Of a stretch of 64,000 nt of DNA, positions 27,400 to 36,991 are shown piece by piece. The notes under the pieces were generated by a model. It saw nothing but the letters and a program-made list of their open reading frames with translations, was not told the DNA's origin and made no database searches. The position numbers and the translations under genes are program-made. The stretch is taken from NCBI RefSeq assembly GCF_014635865.1, contig NZ_BMDQ01000001.1, positions 1,178,001 through 1,242,000 on the forward strand. The letters run 5' to 3'. The DNA is from Winogradskyella haliclonae. Lineage in GTDB: Bacteria; Bacteroidota; Bacteroidia; Flavobacteriales; Flavobacteriaceae. Position 1 is the stretch's first letter; every line of letters starts with the position of its first letter.

Positions 27400-28647
27400 T
27401 TAATTTCTTATGCGTTCAGAGTTGGTTTCACCAAATCCAATGAGCCTATCAAAGCGAGCGCCTAGGTCTCTATAATACACTAAGACTTTGTAATTGTTTT
27501 CTGTTTGCCAAAAATTACCACTAATGGCGCCTTCATCTAAATTACCATCTAAATCTACTGTAACGAATTTATAATTGTAAAACCCTTGTTTTAGCTTTAA
27601 GATGCATTCATAATTGCCGCTTTCTCTATTATAAAACATACGCGTCATATCTTCTATAGTAAAGTTATTGAAGTTGCCGTATACATATACGTCTTTGTCT
27701 ACAAACTCATTCTCCTTTAGTGTAAAATGTACTAGTGTATAATCTGCTTGGATATCAATATTATCAACATCTATTACATTAACTAAAAAATTTCCATTTA
27801 TATCAGGATTCCAGGTGTAAGGTCTATTTTTTCTACTTATTTGTTTGAATAAATAACTGTGATATAAATCTTTTAGGTCTATAAATTGAATACCTAAACT
27901 TGCAGTACGGACATTTTTTGTTTCAAAATTCAAGTACTCATTTCCTGCCCAAAAAGAGGCCTCGTCATCATATCTATATATCAGTTCTCTGCCAATTGTA
28001 TATTGAGGTTTTAAGTCTGATATGGCAGTATTTAAATTATTATTCTGAATAATTAATGTCTTAATAGTTTCTAGTGGATTGTTAAGATTTGTACTGCCAG
28101 AATTAATTTTAATGTTTACAATTTGTTTTTCATTAATAGTTTCAAAATTACGAGTGCGTTTTGCTTGTACACCAACGGTAATAACATCTTCTACAATCAT
28201 AAACTTTCTAGAGAACATGACCTCGTCATAATCGTCATAGATGGTAATCATGTAATTGCCAGATTTTAATAATCCTCTAGTTTGTTGGTTTGGGATTCTT
28301 AAATCGTAATGCGAATACATCTGATACGTATTTAAAGAATTGAGGTAGTTAATAATTCTTACATTGTCTATACCTTTAAGATATTCTCCTTTGACGAGTT
28401 GTGAAGGTTTCCAGTCAAAATCAAAATACTCTATTTTATAGTAGAAATCTTCTTCATTACCTGTAAGGGCATCAAATTCAAGGCTGAAGGGCTCTCCTAA
28501 TCTGAGTATAGGTAACTGAGCTTGACTAGTACTGCCTTTAAAAGTTATGGTTTTTATAAAATCTGGAGGTGATACTTCTTCAGTTTGAGAAAAACTTATG
28601 ATGTGACAAGTCAGAAAAAATAATATAAAAAGTGTTTTTTTAATCAT
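27400..28647 (-). CDS. DUF5103 type IX secretion system plug protein
   Basis: Exported protein of the DUF5103 family, which was seen to plug the SprA translocon of the type IX system. The 415 residues begin with a signal peptide (MIKKTLFILFFLTCHIISFS) and form Ig-like beta domains: IKTITFKGSTSQAQLPILRL, QLPILRLGEPFSLEFDAL, RGLLKSGNYMITIYDD, and a C-terminal module NFNNFTIEDMTRMFYN, YECILKLKQGFYNYKFV that resembles a carbohydrate-binding or early-set domain. The frame extends 13 codons further up, but a TATCTTTG box (28674-28667) falls inside that extension, which supports the start at 28647. Confidence 0.85.
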   Translation of the reverse strand: MIKKTLFILFFLTCHIISFSQTEEVSPPDFIKTITFKGSTSQAQLPILRLGEPFSLEFDALTGNEEDFYYKIEYFDFDWKPSQLVKGEYLKGIDNVRIINYLNSLNTYQMYSHYDLRIPNQQTRGLLKSGNYMITIYDDYDEVMFSRKFMIVEDVITVGVQAKRTRNFETINEKQIVNIKINSGSTNLNNPLETIKTLIIQNNNLNTAISDLKPQYTIGRELIYRYDDEASFWAGNEYLNFETKNVRTASLGIQFIDLKDLYHSYLFKQISRKNRPYTWNPDINGNFLVNVIDVDNIDIQADYTLVHFTLKENEFVDKDVYVYGNFNNFTIEDMTRMFYNRESGNYECILKLKQGFYNYKFVTVDLDGNLDEGAISGNFWQTENNYKVLVYYRDLGARFDRLIGFGETNSERIRN

Positions 28648-28666
28648 GCGTAGATGTATTGACATA

Positions 28667-28674
28667 CAAAGATA
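28667..28674 (-). promoter_or_regulatory. Promoter -7 box of the DUF5103 gene
   Basis: Minus-strand TATCTTTG lies 20 bases upstream of the ATG at 28647 and inside the longer open frame, so it argues for the shorter protein. Confidence 0.55.
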
Positions 28675-28765
28675 ATCAAAATCCATGCCTTTAATTTTAG
28701 TTATAAAGTTTCTTCAAAAAAATATTATTTAGAATAATTATAAATAAAATTATGTCAAATATATA

Positions 28766-28799
28766 TTGTATAAAATTGCCCTTTTAATTCGTATTTTTG
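28766..28799 (+). promoter_or_regulatory. nqrA: nqr operon promoter, full consensus
   Basis: TTG (28766-28768) precedes TATTTTTG (28792-28799) by 23 bases. The nqrA ATG is 34 bases downstream of the box. It is the only promoter-like element seen for the six-gene operon. Confidence 0.7.
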
Positions 28800-28832
28800 C
28801 ACCGATTTTTTAGATAACTAATCTTAAGAAAT

Positions 28833-30185
28833 ATGTCAAAAGACATTAGAATAAAAAAAGGCTTAGATATAAAATTGGTTGGCGAAGCCGAAAAAACCAC
28901 AGAAAATGCTATAATTAGCAATTCTTTCACAGTTAGGCCAGAAGATTTTCACAGCATTACACCAAAACTTGTTGCAAAAGAAGGCACAAAAGTAAAAGCT
29001 GGTGAACCATTATTTTTTAATAAAGATAACGAAGCTATGAAGTTTGTTTCACCTGCTTCAGGTGAAGTTACTGAAGTGCTAAGAGGCGAAAGGCGACGTA
29101 TCATGGCAATTAAAGTAACAGCTGATAAAGCGCAATCTTATGTAGACCATGGTCGTTTTGATTTAAACTCAGATGCAGATGCTTTAAAAGCACATTTGTT
29201 AGCTTCTGGTTGTTGGGCTTTTATCAAACAACGTCCTTACGATGTTGTTGCTAATCCAAGCAATACACCTAAGGCTATTTTTATTTCAGGATATGCTTCT
29301 GCGCCATTAGCAGCTGATTTAGATTTTACCTTAGCAGGTAAAGAAGCAGAATTACAAACAGCGGTTACCGCACTTTCAAAATTGACAGAAGGTGGTGTTC
29401 ATATTTCGGTTGGAAAAGGTACAAATTCGCCTTTAGCCAATTTAGATAATGCATCTATCTATATGGTTTCTGGTCCTCATCCTTCTGGAAATGTAGGAAC
29501 TTTAATCAATAAGGTGAGTCCAGTTAATAAAGGTGAGGTTGTTTGGACAGTAAATGCCCAAGACTTAGTTATTATTGGCGAGTTATTATTAACAGGTAAG
29601 TTTAATGCAGAGCGTACAATTGCATTAGCAGGTTCTTCTGTTAAAAAGCCACGTTATTTTAAAACCAAAATAGGTGCTGAGGTGTCTACAATGATATATG
29701 ATAATGGTGTTGATAAGGATGGAAATGATAGAATTATTTCTGGTAATGTATTATCTGGAAAAGAAGTAAAACCCGATGGAATTTTAGATTATTACAGCAA
29801 TGTAATAACAGTTATACCAGAAGGTGATGATTACGAATTCTTTGGTTGGAATAAACCAGTATTTAATAAAATTTCTCCTTCAAGAGCGCTTACTTTTTCT
29901 TGGTTAACCCCAAACAAGAAGTATGATTTAAATACAAATACCAATGGTGAGCATCGCGCATTTGTTGTTACAGGGAACTATGAGCAAGTGTTTCCTTTAG
30001 ATATTTATCCTTTACAAATCTTAAAAGCATGTATGTATAAGGATTTAGATGAAATGGAAGCTTTAGGCATGTACGAAGTTGCTCCTGAAGATTTTGCGTT
30101 AACAGAGTTTATTTGTGTGTCTAAACAACCACATCAAAAAATTATAAGAGAAGGATTAGACTTAATGCTTAAAGAGATAGGATAA
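28833..30185 (+). CDS. nqrA: Na+-translocating NADH:quinone reductase subunit A
   Basis: Cytoplasmic subunit of the NQR sodium pump. The 450 residues begin KDIRIKKGLDIKLVGEAEK, the family-typical N-terminus, and include the barrel-sandwich region KAGEPLFFNKDNEAMKFVSP (about 56-75), RRIMAIKVTAD and the C-terminal FALTEFICVSKQPHQKIIRE (about 422-441), the region around the quinone and Rnf-C-like domain. It is the first gene of nqrABCDEF; its stop overlaps the nqrB start by one base (TAATG). Confidence 0.96.
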   Translation: MSKDIRIKKGLDIKLVGEAEKTTENAIISNSFTVRPEDFHSITPKLVAKEGTKVKAGEPLFFNKDNEAMKFVSPASGEVTEVLRGERRRIMAIKVTADKAQSYVDHGRFDLNSDADALKAHLLASGCWAFIKQRPYDVVANPSNTPKAIFISGYASAPLAADLDFTLAGKEAELQTAVTALSKLTEGGVHISVGKGTNSPLANLDNASIYMVSGPHPSGNVGTLINKVSPVNKGEVVWTVNAQDLVIIGELLLTGKFNAERTIALAGSSVKKPRYFKTKIGAEVSTMIYDNGVDKDGNDRIISGNVLSGKEVKPDGILDYYSNVITVIPEGDDYEFFGWNKPVFNKISPSRALTFSWLTPNKKYDLNTNTNGEHRAFVVTGNYEQVFPLDIYPLQILKACMYKDLDEMEALGMYEVAPEDFALTEFICVSKQPHQKIIREGLDLMLKEIG

Positions 30186-31393
30186 TGGGTTTAAAACAAA
30201 AATTACACAATTTTAAAGTTAAGAATCAGGATAAAAAATGGCTTCCTGGATTTAATGCTTTATTTACGTTTTTATACATGCCAAATGAGACCACTCATAA
30301 TGGAACTCATATTAAGGCAGCTGATGATTTAAAACGTACAATGAATACAGTAATCATGGCTTTAGTGCCATGTTTAATATTCGGTATGTTTAATGCGGGT
30401 TATCAACATTATTTAGCTCAAGGTTTAATTGAGTCTGCTGATGGTTTTTTAGGTGCTTCATTCTGGACTTGGGATAACTTAGTTATTGGTCTTTGGAAAG
30501 TACTTCCATTAGTGATTGTTTCTTATGGTGTAGGTCTAGCAGTAGAATTTATTTTTGCAATTATTAAAGGACACGAAGTAGAAGAAGGCTATTTGGTTAC
30601 TGGTATGTTAGTACCATTAATTGTTCCTGTTGATATTCCATTATGGATGTTGTCTGTAGCAGTTGTTTTCGGTGTTGTTATCGGTAAAGAGGTTTTTGGT
30701 GGTACTGGAATGAATATTCTTAATCCAGCATTAACTATTCGTGCATTCTTGTTCTTTGCATATCCTACTTGGATGTCAGGTGATAAAGTTTGGGTTCATG
30801 GTGCTAATGCGGCAACCGGAACACCAGATGCCTATTCAGGGGAAACAATTTTAGGAAGTTTAGCTCAAAATAATGGCACTTTAGGCCATGATATTTGGGA
30901 CATGTTCTGGGGAATTATTCCTGGTTCTGTTGGAGAAACGTCAAAGTTTTTAATCATCATTGGAGCCTTGTTTTTGATTTTTACTAAAATCGGAAGCTGG
31001 AGAATTATTGTTTCTACATTAATTGGTGCCTTAACAATGGGCTTAATCTTTAATGGTGTTGTTTCTGCAGAATGGATTAGCGAATCAAGTAAATTTTACG
31101 GATTAATGAATGTGCCTTTCTGGCAACACTTAATTATAGGTAGTATTTTATTTGGAGCAGTTTACATGGCAACTGACCCTGTGACTGCAGCACAAACAAA
31201 TAAAGGAAAATGGATTTACGGGTTCTTAATCGGATTTATTTCTATCATGATTCGTGTATTTAATCCAGCATACCCAGAAGGCGTATTCTTAGCAATATTA
31301 TTAATGAATGTTTTCGCTCCGACTATTGATCACTATGTGATACAAGGTAATGTGAAGCGAAGACTTAAACGTGTAAAAGTAAAAGCAGCATAA
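30185..31393 (+). CDS. nqrB: Na+-translocating NADH:quinone reductase subunit B
   Basis: Membrane subunit carrying a covalent FMN and riboflavin. The 402 residues contain about ten membrane segments (for example LPLVIVSYGVGLAVEFIFAI, HLIIGSILFGAVYMATDPVT). The flavin-attachment stretch reads DAYSGETILGS, making Thr221 the likely acceptor; the more common form in other bacteria is SGAT, so Ala is replaced by Glu here. ApbE, the enzyme that attaches FMN, is encoded at 38238-39215. The complex reduces quinone while exporting sodium. Confidence 0.96.
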   Translation: MGLKQKLHNFKVKNQDKKWLPGFNALFTFLYMPNETTHNGTHIKAADDLKRTMNTVIMALVPCLIFGMFNAGYQHYLAQGLIESADGFLGASFWTWDNLVIGLWKVLPLVIVSYGVGLAVEFIFAIIKGHEVEEGYLVTGMLVPLIVPVDIPLWMLSVAVVFGVVIGKEVFGGTGMNILNPALTIRAFLFFAYPTWMSGDKVWVHGANAATGTPDAYSGETILGSLAQNNGTLGHDIWDMFWGIIPGSVGETSKFLIIIGALFLIFTKIGSWRIIVSTLIGALTMGLIFNGVVSAEWISESSKFYGLMNVPFWQHLIIGSILFGAVYMATDPVTAAQTNKGKWIYGFLIGFISIMIRVFNPAYPEGVFLAILLMNVFAPTIDHYVIQGNVKRRLKRVKVKAA

Positions 31394-31395
31394 TT

Positions 31396-32142
31396 ATGGC
31401 AGTTGATACAGATAAAAATTCGTACACCATCATATTTGCAGTAATAATGGTTTTAGTTGTTGGCTCATTACTAGCCTTTACAGCTTCTTCATTAGCTCCA
31501 AACATTGATGAAAATGAAAGAATGGAAAAGCAACAAAACATCCTTTATGCAATGGGTGTTAATGGTAATGTAGACAAAGGAGATATTACTTTTGTTTCTA
31601 CAGATAAAGTTGCTGATGAATTTTCTAAGTATATAAAGCAACAATTAGTTATCGAAAATGGAAAAGCTAAAGAAGATAACAAAGCTTATTTAATTGATAT
31701 TAAAAAAGAACAAGCTAAAGCTAAAAATGGAGGAACAAGACGTTTGCCTTTATTTGTTGGGGAAAAAGACGGTAAGACGTTCTATGTAGCACCAATTAGA
31801 GGAAAAGGTTTATGGGATGCTATTTGGGGCTATGTAGCTCTAGATGCAGATATGGTTGTACAAGGTGCATTTTTTGATCATAAAGGTGAAACACCTGGTC
31901 TAGGTGCAAATATTAAGCAACGTTATTTTATGGATGATTTTAATGGTGAACGTTTATTAACTGATGCAGGTGTGTTCAAAGGGATTACAGTTGCAAAAGG
32001 TAACAATGACCCAACAAATAAAATTAAAGACGATTACGAAGTTGATGCTTTAGCAGGAGCTACAATTACAGGAGATGGCGTATCTGCAATGATTAAGAAA
32101 GACTTAAAATTGTATTTACCTTACTTTAAAACTTTAAAATAA
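31396..32142 (+). CDS. nqrC: Na+-translocating NADH:quinone reductase subunit C
   Basis: Subunit with one N-terminal membrane segment ([20 protein letters not shown], about 12-31) and a periplasmic FMN-binding domain. The attachment motif is [14 protein letters not shown] (about 217-230) with Thr223 the predicted acceptor of FMN, added by ApbE. The domain also shows [15 protein letters not shown] (about 136-150) and [10 protein letters not shown]. Starts two bases after nqrB stops. Confidence 0.96.
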   Translation: MAVDTDKNSYTIIFAVIMVLVVGSLLAFTASSLAPNIDENERMEKQQNILYAMGVNGNVDKGDITFVSTDKVADEFSKYIKQQLVIENGKAKEDNKAYLIDIKKEQAKAKNGGTRRLPLFVGEKDGKTFYVAPIRGKGLWDAIWGYVALDADMVVQGAFFDHKGETPGLGANIKQRYFMDDFNGERLLTDAGVFKGITVAKGNNDPTNKIKDDYEVDALAGATITGDGVSAMIKKDLKLYLPYFKTLK

Positions 32143-32143
32143 T

Positions 32144-32788
32144 ATGGGATTACTGTCAAAAAAAGATACAAAGTTAATTACTGACCCGTTAGCAGATAAT
32201 AATCCTATTACAATTCAAGTATTAGGTATCTGTTCTGCATTAGCCATTACAGCCGAGCTTAAAGCCTCTATTGTAATGAGTATTGCTGTATTGTTTGTAT
32301 TAGGAATAGGTAACGTAGTTATCTCTTTAATAAGAAATATTATACCATCAAAAATCAGAATTATTGTTCAGCTTATCGTTGTAGCGTCATTAGTAATTAT
32401 AGTAGATCAGGTACTTAAGGCTTTTGCCTATGAGTTAAGTAAAACGTTATCAGTATTTGTTGGATTAATTATTACCAACTGTATTATCATGGGACGTTTT
32501 GAGGCTTTTGCTTTAGGGAATGGCCCTTGGAAATCCTTTTTAGATGGTATTGGTAATGCATTTGGTTATGCAGTTATTCTTATTATCGTAGGTTTCTTCA
32601 GAGAGTTATTAGGTTCAGGTACTTTGTTAGGTATTCCTGTTTTAGGAGATCCAATTGAGAAGACAGGTGTATATTCAATAGGTTACGAGAATAATGGTTT
32701 TATGTTAATGCCTCCAATGGCTTTAATTATTGTGGGACTTATTATTTGGGTGCAACGTAGCAGAAATAAAGATTTAATAGAAGATTAA
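32144..32788 (+). CDS. nqrD: Na+-translocating NADH:quinone reductase subunit D
   Basis: Integral membrane subunit, 214 residues, with six hydrophobic segments. Family-typical [20 protein letters not shown] (about 17-36), with a Cys in the first helix that belongs to the NqrD/NqrE iron site of the complex, and [19 protein letters not shown] (about 106-124), which holds the second such Cys, are visible. Starts one base after nqrC. Confidence 0.96.
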   Translation: MGLLSKKDTKLITDPLADNNPITIQVLGICSALAITAELKASIVMSIAVLFVLGIGNVVISLIRNIIPSKIRIIVQLIVVASLVIIVDQVLKAFAYELSKTLSVFVGLIITNCIIMGRFEAFALGNGPWKSFLDGIGNAFGYAVILIIVGFFRELLGSGTLLGIPVLGDPIEKTGVYSIGYENNGFMLMPPMALIIVGLIIWVQRSRNKDLIED

Positions 32789-32821
32789 GCGTTATAGCTT
32801 CAACTCTAAAAGCATAAGGAA

Positions 32822-33544
32822 ATGATAGAACATTTAGAATTATTTTTTAAATCCATTTTTATTGATAATATGGTATTTGCTGTTTTCTTAGGAATGTGCT
32901 CTTATTTGGCCGTTTCTAAAAAAGTAGCAACAGCAGTAGGTTTAGGTGCCGCAGTAATATTTGTATTAGCTATTACAGTGCCATTAAACTGGTTATTAGA
33001 TCAATATTTATTACAACCAGGAGCATTAACATGGTTAGGCCCTGAATATGCAGATTATGATTTAGGCTTTTTGTCTTTCATCATGTTCATTGCAACGATA
33101 GCAACAATGGTACAATTAGTAGAAATTGTAGTAGAGAAATTTTCACCTTCATTGTATAATTCATTGGGTATATTTTTACCATTAATTGCGGTAAACTGTG
33201 CTATTTTAGGGGGGTCATTATTTATGCAATCTCGAGAGATAGAAACTTTTGGTTTAGCACTTAATTACGGCATATCTTCAGGGATTGGATGGTTCTTAGC
33301 GATATTGGCAATTGCAGCTATTCGTGAAAAAATTAGATACAGTGCTGTGCCAGCACCATTAAGAGGCTTAGGAATTACATTTATCATTACAGGTTTAATG
33401 GGAATTGGCTTTTTAAGCTTTGGTGGTATGTTAACTGGAGGTGATGAAGAAGAAACTCCAAAGACAGAGCAAGCCATTCGACTAGAAGAAAAACAAACTG
33501 AAACAGTTAAGGAATTAGCTGAGAATACAAAAACTATAGACTAA
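32822..33544 (+). CDS. nqrE: Na+-translocating NADH:quinone reductase subunit E
   Basis: Integral membrane subunit, 240 residues. Motifs NMVFAVFLGMCSYLAVSKKV (about 16-35) and LIAVNCAILGGSLFMQSREI (about 121-140) each carry a Cys of the membrane iron centre shared with NqrD. The C-terminus has an extra hydrophilic, Glu/Thr-rich tail (about 205-240, TGGDEEETPKTEQAIRLEEK) longer than in Vibrio NqrE. A 33-base gap separates it from nqrD, the widest in the operon. Confidence 0.95.
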   Translation: MIEHLELFFKSIFIDNMVFAVFLGMCSYLAVSKKVATAVGLGAAVIFVLAITVPLNWLLDQYLLQPGALTWLGPEYADYDLGFLSFIMFIATIATMVQLVEIVVEKFSPSLYNSLGIFLPLIAVNCAILGGSLFMQSREIETFGLALNYGISSGIGWFLAILAIAAIREKIRYSAVPAPLRGLGITFIITGLMGIGFLSFGGMLTGGDEEETPKTEQAIRLEEKQTETVKELAENTKTID

Positions 33545-33545
33545 T

Positions 33546-34859
33546 ATGATTTTAGCAGCAAGTACATTAGGAACAGTATTAGCTACTGTAGCAGCGTTTT
33601 TGTTAATTACGTTGGTGTTGGTAAGTTTATTACTATTTGTAAAGCAAAAACTATCGCCATCTGGTCCAGTAAAGATTTTGATTAATGGCGAACGTGAAAT
33701 AGAAGTAGCTTCAGGCGGAACCTTATTATCTACTCTTGGAGGAAATAAAATTTTCTTACCATCAGCTTGCGGTGGTGGTGGAACTTGCATCCAATGTGAG
33801 TGTCATGTATTGTCTGGTGGAGGCGAAGCATTACCAACTGAGACACCTCACTTTTCTCGTAAAGAATTACAACACGGCGCTCGTTTATCTTGCCAGGTAA
33901 AAGTAAAGCAGGATATGGAAATTACAATTCCTGAAGAAGTGTTTGGTATTAAAAAATGGGAAGCGACTGTTGTTCGTAACTATAATGTGGCAACATTTAT
34001 TAAGGAATTTGTAGTTGAAATTCCTGAAGATATGAATTATAAGGCTGGTGGATATATTCAGATTGAAATTCCTCAATGTGAAATCAAGTATTCAGATATG
34101 GATATTTCAGCGCACCCAACTGACCATCCAGGTGAACCAGAAAAGTTTAAGAAAGATTGGGATAAATTTGGGCTTTGGCCATTAGTTATGAAGAATGACG
34201 AAACAATCGAACGTGCTTATTCTATGGCTTCTTATCCTGCTGAAGGACGTGAAATTATGCTTAACGTGCGTATTGCAACGCCGCCGTGGGATAGATCTAA
34301 AAACCAATGGATGGATGTAAATCCAGGTATCGCATCGTCTTATATATTTGCACAAAAACCAGGTGATAAAGTAGTTATTTCAGGACCTTATGGAGAATTC
34401 TTCATCAATGAGTCAGATAGTGAAATGCTTTATGTTGGTGGTGGAGCAGGTATGGCACCAATGCGTTCACATTTATATGAGTTATTTAAAACCATTAAAA
34501 CTGGTCGTAAAGTAACCTATTGGTACGGAGGACGTTCTAAAGCCGAATTATTCTATATTCATTATTTTAGAGATTTAGAGAGAGATTTTCCAAATTTTAA
34601 GTTTTATATGGCATTATCTGAGCCATTAGAGTCTGATAATTGGAAAGTTAAAAAAGATATTAATGACGAAACTGGTGATGGTTTTGTAGGGTTCATTCAC
34701 AATTGTGTAATAGATAATTACTTAAACCATCATGATGCCCCAGAAGATATTGAATTATACTTCTGTGGACCACCATTAATGAACCAAGCGGTACAGAAAA
34801 TGGGAGAGGATTTTGGAATCCCAGATGAGCATATTAGATTCGATGATTTTGGCGGATAA
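33546..34859 (+). CDS. nqrF: Na+-translocating NADH:quinone reductase subunit F
   Basis: NADH-oxidising subunit where electrons enter. The 437 residues show one N-terminal membrane segment (about 11-32), a 2Fe-2S ferredoxin domain with Cys75, Cys81, Cys84 and Cys116, an FAD domain with RAYSMASYP (about 227-235), and an NADH-binding domain with YVGGGAGMAPMRSHLYELF (about 298-316) and the C-terminal FCGPPLMNQAV. It is the last gene of the operon; a strong terminator follows. Confidence 0.97.
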   Translation: MILAASTLGTVLATVAAFLLITLVLVSLLLFVKQKLSPSGPVKILINGEREIEVASGGTLLSTLGGNKIFLPSACGGGGTCIQCECHVLSGGGEALPTETPHFSRKELQHGARLSCQVKVKQDMEITIPEEVFGIKKWEATVVRNYNVATFIKEFVVEIPEDMNYKAGGYIQIEIPQCEIKYSDMDISAHPTDHPGEPEKFKKDWDKFGLWPLVMKNDETIERAYSMASYPAEGREIMLNVRIATPPWDRSKNQWMDVNPGIASSYIFAQKPGDKVVISGPYGEFFINESDSEMLYVGGGAGMAPMRSHLYELFKTIKTGRKVTYWYGGRSKAELFYIHYFRDLERDFPNFKFYMALSEPLESDNWKVKKDINDETGDGFVGFIHNCVIDNYLNHHDAPEDIELYFCGPPLMNQAVQKMGEDFGIPDEHIRFDDFGG

Positions 34860-34879
34860 GCCCTAAACTTTCAATACAT

Positions 34880-34907
34880 AAAAAGCCCAACAACTGTTGG
34901 GCTTTTT
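34880..34907. terminator. Bidirectional terminator after nqrF
   Basis: AAAAAGCCCAACA (34880-34892) and TGTTGGGCTTTTT (34895-34907) form a near-perfect palindrome with T-runs on both strands. It ends nqr on the plus strand and the gene at 34930-35382 on the minus strand. Confidence 0.9.
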
Positions 34908-34929
34908 TATTTAGATACGTTTATAAATT

Positions 34930-35382
34930 TTAAAAGGATAATTGATATTTAGGCTTATTATTTTCGTATTCAAATAGCTTAGAATAATCCATAATATTTG
35001 CCAAGCCTTCAAGTCTGCATAAATGCGATATTACAGCAGACAATCCTTTAAACAAAACATCCTTGTCAGTTATATTATCAGGTCTTCCGTTTTTATGATG
35101 TAGAGGTAACTTATAACCGCAAGCCTTTAAGAAAATAGATTCAATCGTCAATAACTCTAATGGTGTATATCCATTAAAACGGCGTCCAAGATTTTGATGA
35201 AACTGTCCTATATAGTTCAAATTTAAAGAACCATGGTCGTCTGATAAGTACTTCCAACTTTCGGTATTGTTCAAAATATTTCCCACTGCACATTGCTTAC
35301 AACATTCGGGATTTAGAGTATTGTTATGAAACGCTATATAGAGTTTTTCGATAGCAGCTTCGAAGCGTTTTGAAGTTTTCAT
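34930..35382 (-). CDS. Conserved cysteine-containing protein, unknown function
   Basis: A 150-residue soluble protein with no signal peptide. It has a CCxxC cluster (Cys27, Cys28, Cys31 in NPECCKQCAVGN) and further Cys at 88 and 122, which may bind metal. Related proteins in flavobacteria have sometimes been labelled NQR subunit F, but nothing here resembles NqrF: there is no ferredoxin, FAD or NADH motif. The position beside nqr may explain that label. No function is assigned. Confidence 0.6.
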   Translation of the reverse strand: MKTSKRFEAAIEKLYIAFHNNTLNPECCKQCAVGNILNNTESWKYLSDDHGSLNLNYIGQFHQNLGRRFNGYTPLELLTIESIFLKACGYKLPLHHKNGRPDNITDKDVLFKGLSAVISHLCRLEGLANIMDYSKLFEYENNKPKYQLSF

Positions 35383-35498
35383 AATCTCAATTTTTCTTTT
35401 TCGGACATTTAAGATACGAAAAAATTGAGTGTTTGGGTGTTAAGGTTTGTAGATGATTTCTTTCAATCTTTTATTAACGGTATTAAAATCTGTATTAT

Positions 35499-36938
35499 TT
35501 AAAACAAAAGTGGCATTATAAACTGAAATAATAAGATCAATAAGGCTACAGAAATCAAATTCAAGATAATACCAGCACGAGCCATTTGATGTACTTTAAT
35601 AAAACCACTAGCAAAAACTATAGCATTTGGTGGTGTAGCCATAGGCAACATAAAAGCACAGCTACTTGCGATTGTTACCGGAATCAATAAATGTAAAATA
35701 GGAATATTTAATCCAATAGCTATACCCGCCACTACAGGAACTAGAACTGCGGTAAGTGCAACATTACTCATTAATTCAGTCATAAATAGCATGAGTAAAA
35801 TGAGTAAAGAAGCGGTAATTAGTGTGCCAATATTTGCACTAGAGATGCCATTGGCAACCACATCTACAATGCCACTTTCAGACATGCCTTTGGCTAATGC
35901 AAGTCCACCTCCAAATAAAATGAGAATGCCCCAAGCCAATTTTTTTGTGTCTTCCCATTTTAGCACAAAATTGCCTTTGCTTAAGTTATGCGGTATGGCA
36001 AATAGGGAGATTGCACCAAAGATACTTATCATCGTGTCTGAAAGTTTTAAATTAGGTAATAGTGAATTGATAAGACCTCTAAAAATCCATAGCGAAACGA
36101 TAACTGTAAAAATGATTAATACATGACGCTCTTTTAGTGTTAGCTTTCCTAATTTTTTTAATTCATCTGAGACTACAGATGATGATGCACCAAATACTAA
36201 ACCTTTACATGGAAATAAAAACTTTACTAGAACCAAATATATTATAGTTATTAATACGACTGAAAATGGTAATCCAAATGATATCCATTTTGCAAATGAA
36301 ACTTCCATATTGTATTCGTTTTCTAATAAACCTATCAATACAGAGTTTGGTGGCGTGCCAATAACTGTAGCTATTCCGCCAGCATTCGCAGCAAATGCAA
36401 TACCTAGCATAACACTTAGTGCAAAATTTTTATCGGCTTTTGTAAAGCCATCCTCATCGTCTATTAAAAGGTTAATTACAGACATGGCTATAGGAAGCAT
36501 AACTACGGTACTAGCGGTATTACTAATCCACATACTCATAAAAGCTGTAGCAATCATAAATCCTAGAATTACTCGATTTGGAGAAGTGCCAGTAAGATTA
36601 ATTATCGTCAAGGCTATACGTTTATGAAGGTTTACCTTTTCTAAGGCTAAAGCCAAAACAAATCCCCCAAAGAATAAGAACACTATTGGGCTGCCATAGT
36701 TTGCACCAACATCAGCCATTGGCATTATTTTAAACAACGGAAACAATAGAAGTGGTAAAAGTGCTGTAACTGATATGGAAACAGCTTCTGTAATCCACCA
36801 AATCACCATCCAAATTGCTACGCCAATAACTGTATCTGCAGCTTCAGATATGAGGTGTAATGATGAAAATTGAATGATTAAAAATAGGATTGGCCCAAGA
36901 AAAAGGCCAATACGTTTTGATAATGGGTGGTTGCTCAT
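35499..36938 (-). CDS. SLC13/DASS-family sodium-coupled anion transporter
   Basis: Inner-membrane symporter that probably imports a di- or tricarboxylate or sulfate with sodium. The 479 residues have about 11 membrane segments and the two signature hairpins: MWISNTASTVVMLPIAMSVI (about 136-155, Ser-Asn-Thr) and LMSNVALTAVLVPVVAGIAI (about 391-410), plus ATVIGTPPNSVLIG (about 191-204) and MLPMATPPNAIVFASGFIK (about 431-449). Its sodium use fits with the neighbouring sodium-exporting NQR. Transcribed alone; substrate unknown. Confidence 0.9.
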   Translation of the reverse strand: MSNHPLSKRIGLFLGPILFLIIQFSSLHLISEAADTVIGVAIWMVIWWITEAVSISVTALLPLLLFPLFKIMPMADVGANYGSPIVFLFFGGFVLALALEKVNLHKRIALTIINLTGTSPNRVILGFMIATAFMSMWISNTASTVVMLPIAMSVINLLIDDEDGFTKADKNFALSVMLGIAFAANAGGIATVIGTPPNSVLIGLLENEYNMEVSFAKWISFGLPFSVVLITIIYLVLVKFLFPCKGLVFGASSSVVSDELKKLGKLTLKERHVLIIFTVIVSLWIFRGLINSLLPNLKLSDTMISIFGAISLFAIPHNLSKGNFVLKWEDTKKLAWGILILFGGGLALAKGMSESGIVDVVANGISSANIGTLITASLLILLMLFMTELMSNVALTAVLVPVVAGIAIGLNIPILHLLIPVTIASSCAFMLPMATPPNAIVFASGFIKVHQMARAGIILNLISVALLILLFQFIMPLLF

Positions 36939-36991
36939 GACTTAAAAATAGAAATTAAATACGAAACTTCTAATATTAGCCGTTACTACTA

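Noticed and set aside
28648..28686. N-terminal extension of the DUF5103 protein
   Set aside because: It would bury the signal peptide and contains the likely promoter box.
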